Counted from the stretch's first letter, positions 1 to 9,737 are shown. The stretch is 64,000 nt of DNA from Myxococcales bacterium (GCA_014240165.1 JAAZXM010000001.1:62001-126000), one strand, 5' to 3'. A program made the numbers and translations. Notes: generated by a model from the sequence alone, not told the origin.

Positions 1-137
1 TGAGCCACGCCACCCCCCAAGAAGACGCCCACGGATCGGAACTCGAGCAGAGGATAACGCCTCGACGGCGGCCATCCCACGCGGCAAGCTCCGGGCGGCG
101 GTGCCCGGGGCCGTCCGGGCAATTCGCCCCCACTCTC
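1..137. other. Left-edge non-coding stretch
   Basis: GC-rich sequence before the first gene. No reading frame or RNA fold is recognisable. The window opens with TGA, which could be the stop of an upstream plus-strand gene; this cannot be tested here. Confidence 0.4.
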
Positions 138-1991
138 ATGGAGGCCACGGTGGCCGACGCGCAAGCCCTCGCAGACATTCTCGACCGCCTCGATGGCCGG
201 GGCTATAAGAGCTACGGAGAAATCCGGGGCCGCTTCGAATTCCAGCGCTTCGGTCTCTTCATCGACCGGGTCCAGGCCGACCCCTTTGCGTCGCCTTCGA
301 AACTCCGGCTCCGGGTGCCCATGCACGAGGCCGGGCTGCCCGAGGCCCTCAGGAAAAACCCGATCCGGCGCCTGGCCCTGGCCGATTTCTTGGCCCGCTC
401 ATTTCGGGATGCGATCTTCGCCGAGCGAAAATCGCTGACGCGCGGAAGCGCCGGACAGGCCTCCCGGAGCCGATCTCGCTCGGGCTCGGGCAGCGGCAAG
501 AGCGGGAAAATCTTCATCGACGCCGGAGGCCAGGAAGTCCTCGAGCGGACCGCCATCAAGCTCACCCCCGATTGGGTGGAGGCCCGGATCGAAGTCGGAC
601 TCCCCGCCGCCGGGCGACGCATTCTCGGCCGGGAGGCCCAGCGCCTGCTCGTCGAAGAGCTCCCGCAGCTCGTGGAAGCCGGGCTCCTGGCCGAGCACCT
701 GGCGCTGGGCCCCATGCAGGCGTTCGTGGAGTGCGTGGAAAACCAGGAAGCCATTCGTGAGCAACTCGAGGGATCGGGCTGGCTCGGATTCGTGGCCGAT
801 GGCGCGATCCTGCCCCGAGCCACGGGCGCGAGCGATATCCCCATGGCCGAGAGCGAAGCCGTCCGTTTCCACTCACCCGAATCCCTGGCCCAGGAAGTGA
901 ACCTGCCCAACCCGGTGGGCCAAGAGGGACGACGACGACTTCGTGGCATGGCGATTCGCCACGGCATCACGCTCATCGTGGGCGGGGGATACCATGGAAA
1001 GTCCACCCTGCTTCGCGCGCTCGAAGCCGGCGTCTATCCCCACATTCCCGGCGACGGCCGGGAGTACGTGGTCACCGCTTCCGACGGGGTCAAGATCCGC
1101 GCCGAGGATGGGCGAAGCGTGAGCGGGGTCGACATCCACGCCTTCATCGATTCGCTCCCGGGCAAGAACGACCCGAACCAGACGCGATCGTTCTCGAGTT
1201 CAGATGCCAGCGGGTCTACGAGCCAGGCGGCGAATATCGTGGAGGCCCTGGAGATCGGCTCGCGAACGCTTCTCCTCGACGAGGACACCTCGGCCACCAA
1301 TTTCATGGTGCGCGACGCGCGGATGCAGCAATTGGTGGCTCGGGAACACGAACCCATCACCCCTTTCGTCGACCGGATCCGCGAACTCCACGACCGACTC
1401 GACGTCTCCAGCGTGCTCGTGATGGGCGGATGCGGCGACTATTTCGGGGTGGCGGATACGGTTGTGATGATGCGGGATTATGAGGCCCTGGATGTCACCC
1501 GGGAAGCACATCAGATCGCCGAAGAAGCGTCGAGCGGACGCGCCCAGGAAGCGCGGGCAGCCCTCGAAGCGCCAGCGGCCCGCAGCCCGCTGGCGGATCA
1601 CTTCGTCGCCTCCCGGGGCCGCCGAGACGAAAACGTTTCAGCGCGCGGGCGTGAACTGATTCTCTATGGCGAGGAATCCCTGGATCTCCGCTACCTCGCC
1701 CAACTCGCCGACGCGAGCCAGACCCGCGCCATCGCCCGGGCCATGCGTCTCGCCAGCCTGCACCTGATGGGCGGGGAGCGCATGGGGCTACGCGATTCGG
1801 CCCCTTCCCTTTCCCAAGTTCTCGACGCCTTGGATGCAATCCTGGACGAAGAGGGCCTGGAGGCCTTGGACCGCGCAGAACCCGGCACCCGGAGCGAACG
1901 CCATCCAGGCAACCTGGCTCGACCTCGGCGCCAGGAGATCGGCGCCGCCATCAATCGCATGCGTTCGCTGAAGACCCGCCCAGCACGCTGA
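138..1991 (+). CDS. Predicted ATPase of the ABC class (PF09818-type)
   Basis: 617-residue soluble ATPase of the stand-alone ABC-class family, which has no transporter partner and no established function. The Walker A loop GGGYHGKSTLL lies near residues 282-292 and the Walker B segment TLLLDEDTSA near 377. A glycine-rich stretch follows the latter (MGGCGDYF), as is usual for the family. An Arg/Ser/Gly-rich insert (residues about 110-122) precedes the conserved FIDAGGQEVLER segment. The length is normal for the family. ATG start. The gene is monocistronic and ends 11 bases before a convergent acyl-CoA dehydrogenase gene. Family assignment is secure; the cellular role is unknown. Confidence 0.88.
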   Translation: MEATVADAQALADILDRLDGRGYKSYGEIRGRFEFQRFGLFIDRVQADPFASPSKLRLRVPMHEAGLPEALRKNPIRRLALADFLARSFRDAIFAERKSLTRGSAGQASRSRSRSGSGSGKSGKIFIDAGGQEVLERTAIKLTPDWVEARIEVGLPAAGRRILGREAQRLLVEELPQLVEAGLLAEHLALGPMQAFVECVENQEAIREQLEGSGWLGFVADGAILPRATGASDIPMAESEAVRFHSPESLAQEVNLPNPVGQEGRRRLRGMAIRHGITLIVGGGYHGKSTLLRALEAGVYPHIPGDGREYVVTASDGVKIRAEDGRSVSGVDIHAFIDSLPGKNDPNQTRSFSSSDASGSTSQAANIVEALEIGSRTLLLDEDTSATNFMVRDARMQQLVAREHEPITPFVDRIRELHDRLDVSSVLVMGGCGDYFGVADTVVMMRDYEALDVTREAHQIAEEASSGRAQEARAALEAPAARSPLADHFVASRGRRDENVSARGRELILYGEESLDLRYLAQLADASQTRAIARAMRLASLHLMGGERMGLRDSAPSLSQVLDALDAILDEEGLEALDRAEPGTRSERHPGNLARPRRQEIGAAINRMRSLKTRPAR

Positions 1992-2002
1992 AGGCCCGGG
2001 TT

Positions 2003-3076
2003 CTAGATCCCGGCCAACTGCAACGACCTTTCGCGATCTTCCGAAGGCGTGCCCAGGAAGGCCCGATTGAACATCGCCCTCTTGAACCAGATCTGGACAT
2101 CGCATTCCCAGGTGAAGCCGATGCCGCCATGGGCCTCTACCGCGTCGCGAGCCACCTGCATGAAGCGATCGCCGATATGGGCCCGGGCGATGGCCGCGAT
2201 GCGCTCGGCCTCGTCGGGCGCATGGTCCTGGGCGTAGGCAGCGAACCAATAGAGGCCCCGATTCGGCTCGACGTCCAGCGCCATGCTGGCCAATTGGTGC
2301 TTCAACGCCTGAAAATGACCGATGGTGACACCGAATTGCTCGCGGGTCTTCGCGTACTCAACGCACATCTCGAGGAGCCGCTGGGAGCCCCCGAACGCAT
2401 CGGCAGCCAGCAGGACCCGGCCGACATCGGCCATACGCTGGGCGGCTGCTTCGCCTTCCAATACTTCGCACGGGGTTGAATCGAAGTCGACATGACCGAA
2501 GCGGCGCGTCAGGTCAGCCCCGTCCACCACCTCGATCTGGATCCCCGTAGCGTCGCTTTCCACGACGGCGAGGCCGCCTCCCGCCAACCCCACCACGAGC
2601 AGGTCAGCGATCGCCGCAGAGGGCACGAATTCCTTTCGGCCGCTGAGATGCTTTCCCCCTGCGAGTTGCCATTGGTCCGGCCCCCACCTTCCGCCGTCCT
2701 CGGCCAGGGCAACGCTGCCGATGCGTTCCCCGCTGGCGAGCCCGGGCAGCCATTTTTCCTTCTGCTCGGGGCTGCCCCCGACCGCAATCGCGAGGCTGGC
2801 CAAGACGTGGCCGAGAAAAGGACCGGGAGCCGCGTGGTACCCAAGGGTCTCGGCAGTCACCGCGAGATCGAGAATCTCGAGCCCCGCGCCGCCATATTCC
2901 TCGGGGATGGCGAGCCCCACCACGCCGAGTTCGGCGAGGGTCTTCCAGAGGGCCGGATCATGCCCCGAATCCCCATCAAAGATCGTCCGCAAGTGTGTGA
3001 TAGGGCATTCGTTTTGCATCGCCTGCCCAACCGTGTCCTGCAGCATCAACTGCTCTTCTGTCAGATCGAAATTCAC
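2003..3076 (-). CDS. Acyl-CoA dehydrogenase, short partner subunit
   Basis: 357-residue FAD-dependent acyl-CoA dehydrogenase, introducing a 2,3-double bond into an acyl-CoA. The N-terminal helical domain begins NFDLTEEQLML, and the C-terminal domain ends with HGGIGFTWECDVQ. It starts with GTG overlapping the TGA of the upstream acyl-CoA dehydrogenase (GTGA), so the two are translationally coupled. Such adjacent unequal pairs form alpha2-beta2 heteromers in sterol side-chain degradation (family knowledge); the substrate here is unknown. The residue corresponding to the usual catalytic base is not obvious, so this may be the non-catalytic or structural partner. Confidence 0.85.
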   Translation of the reverse strand: MNFDLTEEQLMLQDTVGQAMQNECPITHLRTIFDGDSGHDPALWKTLAELGVVGLAIPEEYGGAGLEILDLAVTAETLGYHAAPGPFLGHVLASLAIAVGGSPEQKEKWLPGLASGERIGSVALAEDGGRWGPDQWQLAGGKHLSGRKEFVPSAAIADLLVVGLAGGGLAVVESDATGIQIEVVDGADLTRRFGHVDFDSTPCEVLEGEAAAQRMADVGRVLLAADAFGGSQRLLEMCVEYAKTREQFGVTIGHFQALKHQLASMALDVEPNRGLYWFAAYAQDHAPDEAERIAAIARAHIGDRFMQVARDAVEAHGGIGFTWECDVQIWFKRAMFNRAFLGTPSEDRERSLQLAGI

Positions 3077-4284
3077 CGCTCTGGACTCCTATTGGCCGCG
3101 GCATCCCGGGGCAGACCCAAGCCCCGCTCGGCGATCACGTTGCGTTGAATATTCGCAGTACCACCGGCCACCGCGATGCCAAGGGAGTACATATATCGAG
3201 CGATCCAACCCTGACTATCCTTCGCCCGAACGCCGAGTTCGGCATTGCCCGCCGACAGAAGCCCCTCTTCGGAAAGAAGATCCATGGAGAGCCCCGCCGA
3301 CTTGTGTCCGATCTCGGTGGAGAAGAGCTTCATCATCATGGCGATCATGCCCGCGTCTTCGCCCTTGGCATCCTTGGTGAGCTGGCGATAGCCCGAGTAT
3401 TGGTGGGCTTTGACGTATCCCTCGAGTTCGGCCAGGCGCTGGCGAATGGAGGAATCCTCCAGGGCGGGACGGCCCGCGATCTCGGATTTACGTGCCAATT
3501 CGATGAGCCCTTTCAGGGCCACTCGGGTTTGCTGAGCCGCTCCGATGGAATTGCGTTCGTGTTTGAGAGTGGTGCGGGAAACCAACCAACCCTCGCCCCG
3601 CTTTCCGACGATCCATTCGGCAGGCGTTCGCGCATCATTGAAGAAGACCTCGTTGAAGTCGGCGCTTCCGGTCATCATTCGCAAAGGTCGAACTTCGATT
3701 CCGGGCTGCTTCATGTCGAGAAGCAAGTAGGAAATCCCCGCATGCTTGCTCGCCTCGGGCTCGGTCCGGACCAGGCAGAACATAAAATCCGATACGTGGG
3801 CGCCACTGGTCCAGATCTTCTGGCCATTGATGACCCACTCGTCGCCCTGCAATTCACCCTTGGTTTTGAGCGACGCCAGGTCGCTGCCTGAACCGGGCTC
3901 GCTATAGCCTTGGCACCAGGTGATCTCGCCCGTAATCGTGGGGCGAACAAATTTTTCCTTCTGCCATTCCTCGCCGCGCTCGAGGAGGGTGGGAACCAAC
4001 ATCATGGTTCCAATCCCGCGAGCTTCCTGGGGAGCCCATTTGCGGCCGAACTCCTCGCGAATGATCTGAGCCTTGAGAACGTCGGGGGCCTGCTCGGAGC
4101 CGCCGTAGGTCTTCGGAATATTTCGGTAGAGGTAGCCCTGCTCGATGGCACGTTCCCGGAAGACCGCTGCCTGCTTCTCGAAAGGCAGCTCTTTCTCTTC
4201 ATCCCCAAGCGGCCAATTCGCCTCGAGAAAAGCCTGAACTTCCTCGCGGAAACCCTCCATCTCACTGCCGTAACTCAAATCCAT
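3073..4284 (-). CDS. Acyl-CoA dehydrogenase, long partner subunit
   Basis: 403-residue acyl-CoA dehydrogenase by the start chosen here. FAD/substrate signatures include WCQGYSEPGSGSDLASL and GQKIWTSGAHV. The C-terminus reads AGGTANIQRNVIAERGLGL, so the usual YEGT glutamate of medium-chain dehydrogenases is absent. The open frame extends upstream to an ATG at 4350, and another ATG lies at 4299. I prefer 4284 because it gives the family-typical N-terminus MDLSYGSEMEGF. It is coupled to the following dehydrogenase and lies about 100 bases downstream of sucA on the same strand, so the three may be cotranscribed. Confidence 0.85.
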   Translation of the reverse strand: MDLSYGSEMEGFREEVQAFLEANWPLGDEEKELPFEKQAAVFRERAIEQGYLYRNIPKTYGGSEQAPDVLKAQIIREEFGRKWAPQEARGIGTMMLVPTLLERGEEWQKEKFVRPTITGEITWCQGYSEPGSGSDLASLKTKGELQGDEWVINGQKIWTSGAHVSDFMFCLVRTEPEASKHAGISYLLLDMKQPGIEVRPLRMMTGSADFNEVFFNDARTPAEWIVGKRGEGWLVSRTTLKHERNSIGAAQQTRVALKGLIELARKSEIAGRPALEDSSIRQRLAELEGYVKAHQYSGYRQLTKDAKGEDAGMIAMMMKLFSTEIGHKSAGLSMDLLSEEGLLSAGNAELGVRAKDSQGWIARYMYSLGIAVAGGTANIQRNVIAERGLGLPRDAAANRSPER

Positions 4285-4380
4285 CGCTTCCATCCCCATC
4301 GCTTGCGCGGCGCTTCGAGTCGGAGGACTCGGCCGCGACCGAAGAACCATAGCGCCGACGGAGACTCGGGCGAGGCGTGC

Positions 4381-7300
4381 TCAGTTCAGCCCGTCGAAGG
4401 CCTCGGCCACGAGTTCGGCCTGCTCCGCGCGATGAACCCGCATCGAACCCGTCGCGGTACTGGCCGAGGGCGGTCGACCCGCGTACTCCAGGCTGGTTGA
4501 CTCGGGCAGGCATGCGGGCAAACGATCTTGCACGAAGGTCCACGCCCCCATATTCCTGGGCTCTTCCTGGACCCAGAAGAAACGTGAAGCATTTGCGTAA
4601 GCGGAGAGCACCTCAAGCAAGCGTTCCTCGGGCCAGGGATAGAGTTCCTCGATACGCACCAGGGCCACGCGCTCCGAAGCGTCCCCCTCGAGAAGTTCGC
4701 GTTCCCGGACGAGATCGTAATAGACCTTTCCAAAGCTCAGAAGAACGCGGTCCACCCGGTCCGGGTCCGCCGAGGCCAACCCGTCATCGATGACCCTTTG
4801 AAAACCCCCTTCGCTGAGATCCTCGATCCAGGAGGATGCGGCGGGCGCCCGCAACAAACTCTTCGGGCTGAAGATCACCATGGGGGCACGGTATTTCCGC
4901 TTCATCTGGCGCCTGAGCACATGAAAATATTGGGCCGCAGTCGTGCAGTTGACCACCTGGAGGCAATCCTCGGCGCAGGTCTGGAGGAAACGCTCCACCC
5001 GGGCACTCGAATGTTCAGGTCCCTGGCCTTCGTAACCATGGGGCAGAAGCATGACGAGCCCGCTCATACGCGCCCACTTGACATGCGCGGATGAAATGAA
5101 TTGATCGATGATGACCTGGGCGCCGTTCACGAAATCCCCGAACTGCGCCTCCCAGAGGGTGAGGGTTCCCGGATCGGCCAGGCTGTAGCCGTACTCGAAG
5201 CCGAGGACCGCCGCTTCCGAAAGCAAACTATCGAGGACCTCGAAATGCGCCTGGCTATCCGAAAGGTGGTTCAGGGGAGCGAACTCCTCACCGCTTTGCT
5301 GATCGACGAAGACCGCGTGGCGGTGACTGAATGTCCCTCTGGAGCAATCCTGGCCCGAAAGCCGAACGGCGGTGCCCTCGAGCAGAAGACTCCCGAATGC
5401 CAGGGCTTCGGCCATGGCCCAATCGATCTGCCCGTGATCCTCGACCATGCGCCCGCGTCGATAGACCAGGGCCTCGAGCTTCGGATGAAGATGGAAATAC
5501 TGGGGCAGGGTCCCGAGACCCTCGGCGATCCGGCCGAGCTGCTCCACGGACACCGCGGTGGGCTCCTCCTCGTCCGGGCGGGTGCGGGAGAAGCCGGTCC
5601 AGGGGCCGTTGGGCTCGTAGGGCTCGTCCGGGCCGGGGGGGCGGGACGAGATGGACTCGAAGGCCGAGTTGAGCGCGTCGGTTCGGGCCTGCTGAAATGC
5701 TTCGACCTGCTCGAGGGAGAGGACGCCCTCGTCGACAAGGCGCTCGGCGTAGAGTTCGCGCAAGAGCGGCCGACTGCGAATCTTCGAGTAGAGACGAGGC
5801 TGGGTAAACGCCGGCTCATCCCCCTCGTTATGCCCGTGTCGCCGATAACAGACCAGGTCGATGACCACATCGTCCTGGAAGCGCTGACGGTATTCCATGG
5901 CGAGTTGAATGCAGTAAATGGCGGCTTCGGGGTCGTCCCCGTTGACGTGAAAAATCGGGGCCTGAACCATCTTCGCAATATCACTGCAGTACACAGTGGA
6001 ACGCGCTTCGGCGGGCGTCGTGGTGAAACCGATCTGATTGTTGATGATGAGATGCAGGGTTCCGCCGGTGGAATAGCCCGACAACTGCGAGAGGTTGAGG
6101 GTTTCCGCCACGATGCCCTGGCCCGCGAAGGCCGCATCCCCATGAAGCAAAACCGGGAGAATGGTCTGACCCTCGCTATCCCCCGCGCGCACCTGCTTGG
6201 CCCGCGCCCGGCCCACCACCACGGGGTTCACCGCCTCGAGATGTGAGGGGTTGGAGGTCAGGGTGAGATGAACCCGCTCGCCGGAGTCGACGAATCGGTC
6301 CGTCGAATAACCCTTATGGTATTTGACATCCCCCGAGCCAAAGGGCGAGATCACCAGGGGGTTGTCCTGAAATTCGTTGAAGATCGCCTCGTAGGATTTC
6401 CCGAGTACATTGGCGAGCACGTTGAGGCGCCCTCGATGGGACATGCCGAGAACGATTTCGTTGATCCCCAAACGCGGCGCGAGTTCGATCACCGAATGCA
6501 GCATGGGAACCGCGGTATCCGCGCCTTCCAGGGAAAAACGTTTTTGCCCGATGAATTTCGTATGGATGAAAGTTTCGAAAAGGTCCGCGCTGACGAGTTG
6601 CTCGAAAATTCGAGATTTTTCCTTGCTGCCGATTTGCGGCTTGTTCTGGGTCTTCTCCATGACTTCCTGGAGCCATGCCTTTCGGCCAGGGTCCTGAACG
6701 TGCATGTACTCCGCCCCGATGGGCCCGCAATAGGTCGCGCGCAGCCGGCTCAGGATCTCGCGCAGAGTCTGGATCCCCGCGCCCGGCAGATCGCCGGTGA
6801 TGAACGAGGCGTCCATATCGTCGTTGCCCAGGCCATAGTGCGCGGGGTCGAGCTCGGGGAAATATTCGGTCTCCCCGCCCAATGGGTCGCTCTCGGCGAT
6901 GCGATGACCCCGAACGCGGTAGAAATGGATCAGCCGCAGCACCCGGGCGTAACGGTCTGCCTGGCGCATTCCCGTGAAGGGGTCCGCCGTGCCACCGGGG
7001 TCGGGGATCGCCGTTCGCCCCGGCAATGAACCCGGTGTCTCGAAGGCCGAAGAAGCGACCGAAGAAGGCGCCTGCGATGGCGATTGGGGGGGCACCGCGA
7101 TTGGCGTCTGGGGTGCCGGCAAAACTTCAGACTCGAAGCGAACGCGCCAACTGGGATCCACCGCCTGGGGGTTCGACGAGTAGAGCGCCTGGATTTCTTC
7201 CACCACCCCGGCGTTGATGCCGAAGCCGGCGTAGTAGGGCGAATCGGGTTCGGGAACTTCTTCTTCCGTTGCCGAAAAATCGTTCCCGGGATTCGCTCCT

Positions 7301-7407
7301 TTCCCAGGCTGCTCGCCGCCACCCTCACCCAACTGTCCGGTCCTCCCGCTCGCTGAGACTGACCCGTTTGCCGCGACACTCAACGGGCAGAGAATGATAA
7401 CCGGCAT
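4381..7407 (-). CDS. sucA: 2-oxoglutarate dehydrogenase E1 component
   Basis: Thiamine-diphosphate-dependent decarboxylase of the 2-oxoglutarate dehydrogenase complex (TCA cycle). The canonical N-terminal segment (YYAGFGINAG, near residue 58) is followed by MSHRGRLNVL, the substrate histidine region TSNPSHLEAV, and the ThDP-binding stretch HGDAAFAGQG (about 422-431) with NNQIGFTT. The length (1008 aa with this ATG) matches full OGDH E1. The first 50 residues are not conserved. An in-frame TTG about 25 codons downstream has a better ribosome-binding site (GGGAGG) and may be the real start. No sucB/E2 is adjacent; instead an acyl-CoA dehydrogenase pair follows. Confidence 0.95.
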   Translation of the reverse strand: MPVIILCPLSVAANGSVSASGRTGQLGEGGGEQPGKGANPGNDFSATEEEVPEPDSPYYAGFGINAGVVEEIQALYSSNPQAVDPSWRVRFESEVLPAPQTPIAVPPQSPSQAPSSVASSAFETPGSLPGRTAIPDPGGTADPFTGMRQADRYARVLRLIHFYRVRGHRIAESDPLGGETEYFPELDPAHYGLGNDDMDASFITGDLPGAGIQTLREILSRLRATYCGPIGAEYMHVQDPGRKAWLQEVMEKTQNKPQIGSKEKSRIFEQLVSADLFETFIHTKFIGQKRFSLEGADTAVPMLHSVIELAPRLGINEIVLGMSHRGRLNVLANVLGKSYEAIFNEFQDNPLVISPFGSGDVKYHKGYSTDRFVDSGERVHLTLTSNPSHLEAVNPVVVGRARAKQVRAGDSEGQTILPVLLHGDAAFAGQGIVAETLNLSQLSGYSTGGTLHLIINNQIGFTTTPAEARSTVYCSDIAKMVQAPIFHVNGDDPEAAIYCIQLAMEYRQRFQDDVVIDLVCYRRHGHNEGDEPAFTQPRLYSKIRSRPLLRELYAERLVDEGVLSLEQVEAFQQARTDALNSAFESISSRPPGPDEPYEPNGPWTGFSRTRPDEEEPTAVSVEQLGRIAEGLGTLPQYFHLHPKLEALVYRRGRMVEDHGQIDWAMAEALAFGSLLLEGTAVRLSGQDCSRGTFSHRHAVFVDQQSGEEFAPLNHLSDSQAHFEVLDSLLSEAAVLGFEYGYSLADPGTLTLWEAQFGDFVNGAQVIIDQFISSAHVKWARMSGLVMLLPHGYEGQGPEHSSARVERFLQTCAEDCLQVVNCTTAAQYFHVLRRQMKRKYRAPMVIFSPKSLLRAPAASSWIEDLSEGGFQRVIDDGLASADPDRVDRVLLSFGKVYYDLVRERELLEGDASERVALVRIEELYPWPEERLLEVLSAYANASRFFWVQEEPRNMGAWTFVQDRLPACLPESTSLEYAGRPPSASTATGSMRVHRAEQAELVAEAFDGLN

Positions 7408-7480
7408 CCCAGCGGCGGCCCCTCTTCAATCGGACCCCTAAGCCTTTTCCAGCAGTTCCCACTCGGTGTACCGTCCGCCC

Positions 7481-8110
7481 ATGCCTTGGGGTCGAAAAGT
7501 TCCGGAGGCCTTCTACGCCCGGCCGGTCGCCCAGGTGGCGAGAGAACTCGTGGGCTGCGTGCTGGTTCGGAAATTGGAGGGCGGCCAAACCCTGGCGGGT
7601 CGCCTCGTCGAGGTCGAGGCCTACCTCGGCGACGGCAGCGACCCGAGCAGCCATTCTCACGGCGGGAATACCCCCCGCTGCCGAAGCATGTTCGGTCCAC
7701 CGGGTCGGCTCTACGCTTATCGGAGCTATGGCATCCACACCTGTGTGAACGCGGTCTGCGAGGCGAAGGACAGCGGAGCAGCCGTACTCTTCCGGGCCGC
7801 CGAGCCCCTGCGCGGAATCGAAACCATGCGAACCCTCCGCGGCCTTCCCGCCAACGCGAAGGGACGCACCATCGCCAGCGGGCCGGGACGGCTCGCCCAG
7901 GCCTTCGGCTTCGATCTCGAAGACGACGGGGCCAGCTTGCTGGGTCCCTCCCTGGCCGTCTACCGACCGGCAGCCCCGGCCGATGTCCGGACGGTTCTCG
8001 CCGGCCCGCGGGTGGGCATTTCTCGGGCCGCGGCGCTTCCCTATCGCTTCTTCCTCGAAGATCACGCGCTGGTGAGCGGTCGCCGCAACGCGGCGGGGAC
8101 GAGGGCCTGA
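7481..8110 (+). CDS. 3-methyladenine DNA glycosylase (AAG/MPG family)
   Basis: 209-residue base-excision-repair glycosylase that removes alkylated purines. The family's catalytic glutamate lies in VEVEAYLG (E46 by this start). DPSSHS and GRLYAYRSYGIHTCVN form the DNA/base-binding fold, and GPGRLAQAFG follows. An in-frame GTG 15 bases upstream (7466) is possible; the ATG gives the usual N-terminus with FYARP. It is divergent from sucA with a 73-base spacer and probably monocistronic. Confidence 0.92.
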   Translation: MPWGRKVPEAFYARPVAQVARELVGCVLVRKLEGGQTLAGRLVEVEAYLGDGSDPSSHSHGGNTPRCRSMFGPPGRLYAYRSYGIHTCVNAVCEAKDSGAAVLFRAAEPLRGIETMRTLRGLPANAKGRTIASGPGRLAQAFGFDLEDDGASLLGPSLAVYRPAAPADVRTVLAGPRVGISRAAALPYRFFLEDHALVSGRRNAAGTRA

Positions 8111-8123
8111 TCCAAAGGAACCC

Positions 8124-9032
8124 TCAGGAAGAGCAGAAGCTGAGCACCTGTTCCGCCACCCAGCCGGGTTCTTCCATGGGAATCAGATGGCCGGCGTCCG
8201 CATCGATGATTCGGGTCTCGCCCATCTTTTTACACAGCTCCTCATAGGCCAAGCGCGGGAAATTTCCGTTCTTTGCCCACAGAAAAAGCGAGGGCGCACC
8301 GACCTTCGAAACAATGTCGAAGAGATCGAGGGAAGTGGAAGACTCGAAGACAAGCGCCTCCACCAGGCCGGAACATTTGAGTTCGACCTGTCCGTCGTCC
8401 CGCTCTCTCATCGCCTCCATGAAATAGAGCTCCCGTGCGCGCTCGGTCCAGGTGGCGAAGAGGGGCTTGCCCGCGAGTTGGGCCCGGGCCTCTTCGCGAT
8501 TGGGCCAGATATTGCGCCTTCGGCGCGCGAGTTCCGCCAGGGGAGGACGCTCGCCCCAATCCATCTTCGCCAACATCTCGGGGGTGGGCGGGACCACCGG
8601 ATCGGCCAGAGCGATCTGGCGGTAAAGACCGGGCTTTGCGGCCTCTGCCGCAAGGGTCAGGGTACCGCCGAAGGAATGACCCAGACCAAGACCGATCTGG
8701 CTCTGCCCGCTCTCATCCAACAGCCACTGGGCGACGGCCCCCAAATCCTCGGCCATCACCTCCCAGTCGAAGGCTTCCGCTACGGCGCCCTCGGCGGGCA
8801 ACGACGAATCTCCATGTCCCCGGGCGTCCATCGCCACCACCCGGAAGCGGCTTCGGAGGCGTTCGGCCACGGGCGCCCAAAGCGCCGCCGCAAACCCGTT
8901 GGCGTGATGGAGCAGCGCGATCGGACCGTCACCGCCCCAATCCTGCACCGCGATCTCGACGCCGCGCTTTTCGAGGGGTACCCGGCGGCGGAGAACATCC
9001 CCGGGTATCAGAGACTCCCGAACTTCGGCCAT
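8124..9032 (-). CDS. Alpha/beta hydrolase
   Basis: 302-residue alpha/beta-hydrolase fold enzyme. The nucleophile elbow is GLGHSFGG (Ser120), the oxyanion region is LLHHANGFAAALW, and the catalytic histidine is in AGHLIPMEEP (His282). The start at 9032 is set by AGGAG eight bases upstream, although the frame is open further to 9299. The substrate is unknown; an esterase or haloperoxidase-like hydrolase is plausible. The gene is divergent from the Nudix gene with a 66-base spacer. Confidence 0.88.
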   Translation of the reverse strand: MAEVRESLIPGDVLRRRVPLEKRGVEIAVQDWGGDGPIALLHHANGFAAALWAPVAERLRSRFRVVAMDARGHGDSSLPAEGAVAEAFDWEVMAEDLGAVAQWLLDESGQSQIGLGLGHSFGGTLTLAAEAAKPGLYRQIALADPVVPPTPEMLAKMDWGERPPLAELARRRRNIWPNREEARAQLAGKPLFATWTERARELYFMEAMRERDDGQVELKCSGLVEALVFESSTSLDLFDIVSKVGAPSLFLWAKNGNFPRLAYEELCKKMGETRIIDADAGHLIPMEEPGWVAEQVLSFCSS

Positions 9033-9098
9033 GACGATCGCTCCTGATGAAAAGGCGGCCGGCCACAATCCCGACCGACAACGCGTTATGCTCGGGCC

Positions 9099-9737
9099 AT
9101 GTCGGCCCCGCGGTTCATCCTGGACGACCGCTTGCGCGGCCGCATGATAGCCAATCTCGAAAATTTCGAGCGGCTTCCCCACGATGACAACGGGCTTACA
9201 CCCGCCGCCGTCACGCTCCTGATCGCGGACAATGACAACGGCGAGGCCTGCTTCGTCATCACGCGAAGAGCTTCGAGCATGCGCGACCATCCGGGCCAAT
9301 GGGCCCTTCCCGGCGGGCGCATGGATCCGGGAGAAACACCCTCCCAGACCGCGCTTCGAGAGACCGAGGAAGAGGTTGGGCTCGGATTGCCTGCGGACTC
9401 GGTGATCGGGTTGCTCGACGACTACCCCACGCGCTCGGGTTTCGTCATCACGCCCGTTGTCGTGTGGGCCGGGTCAAATCCGCGCCTCGAGGCCAACCCC
9501 GATGAAGTCGCCGAAATACACAGCGTCCCCCTCGAGGCCCTGGAACATCCCGACGTTCCGCGCCTACGGGAGATTCCCGAGAGCGATCGGCCCGTGATTT
9601 CCGTCCCCATCCAGACCCTGGGCGTCCAGATTCACGCACCCACCGCCGCCATCCTCTACCAACTCCGCGAAGTGGTGCTGCGAGGCAATCCCGTGCGCGT
9701 CGCCCACTACGAGCAACCCGTCTTCGCCTGGACCTAG
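9099..9737 (+). CDS. Nudix hydrolase, CoA pyrophosphatase-like
   Basis: 212-residue Nudix enzyme. The full Nudix box (GGRMDPGET...RETEEEVG) spans residues 72-95. The preceding ITRRASSMRDHPGQWALPGG and the following TRSGFVITPVV resemble the NudL/CoA-diphosphatase group, which cleaves CoA or acyl-CoA to phosphopantetheine plus 3',5'-ADP. That role would fit an acyl-CoA-rich neighbourhood, but specificity is inferred. ATG start. It sits 49 bases upstream of a MATE transporter on the same strand. Confidence 0.88.
   Translation: MSAPRFILDDRLRGRMIANLENFERLPHDDNGLTPAAVTLLIADNDNGEACFVITRRASSMRDHPGQWALPGGRMDPGETPSQTALRETEEEVGLGLPADSVIGLLDDYPTRSGFVITPVVVWAGSNPRLEANPDEVAEIHSVPLEALEHPDVPRLREIPESDRPVISVPIQTLGVQIHAPTAAILYQLREVVLRGNPVRVAHYEQPVFAWT

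Noticed and set aside
5101-6246. 381-codon plus-strand frame opposite sucA
   Set aside because: It is antisense to strongly conserved 2-oxoglutarate dehydrogenase sequence and has no domain.
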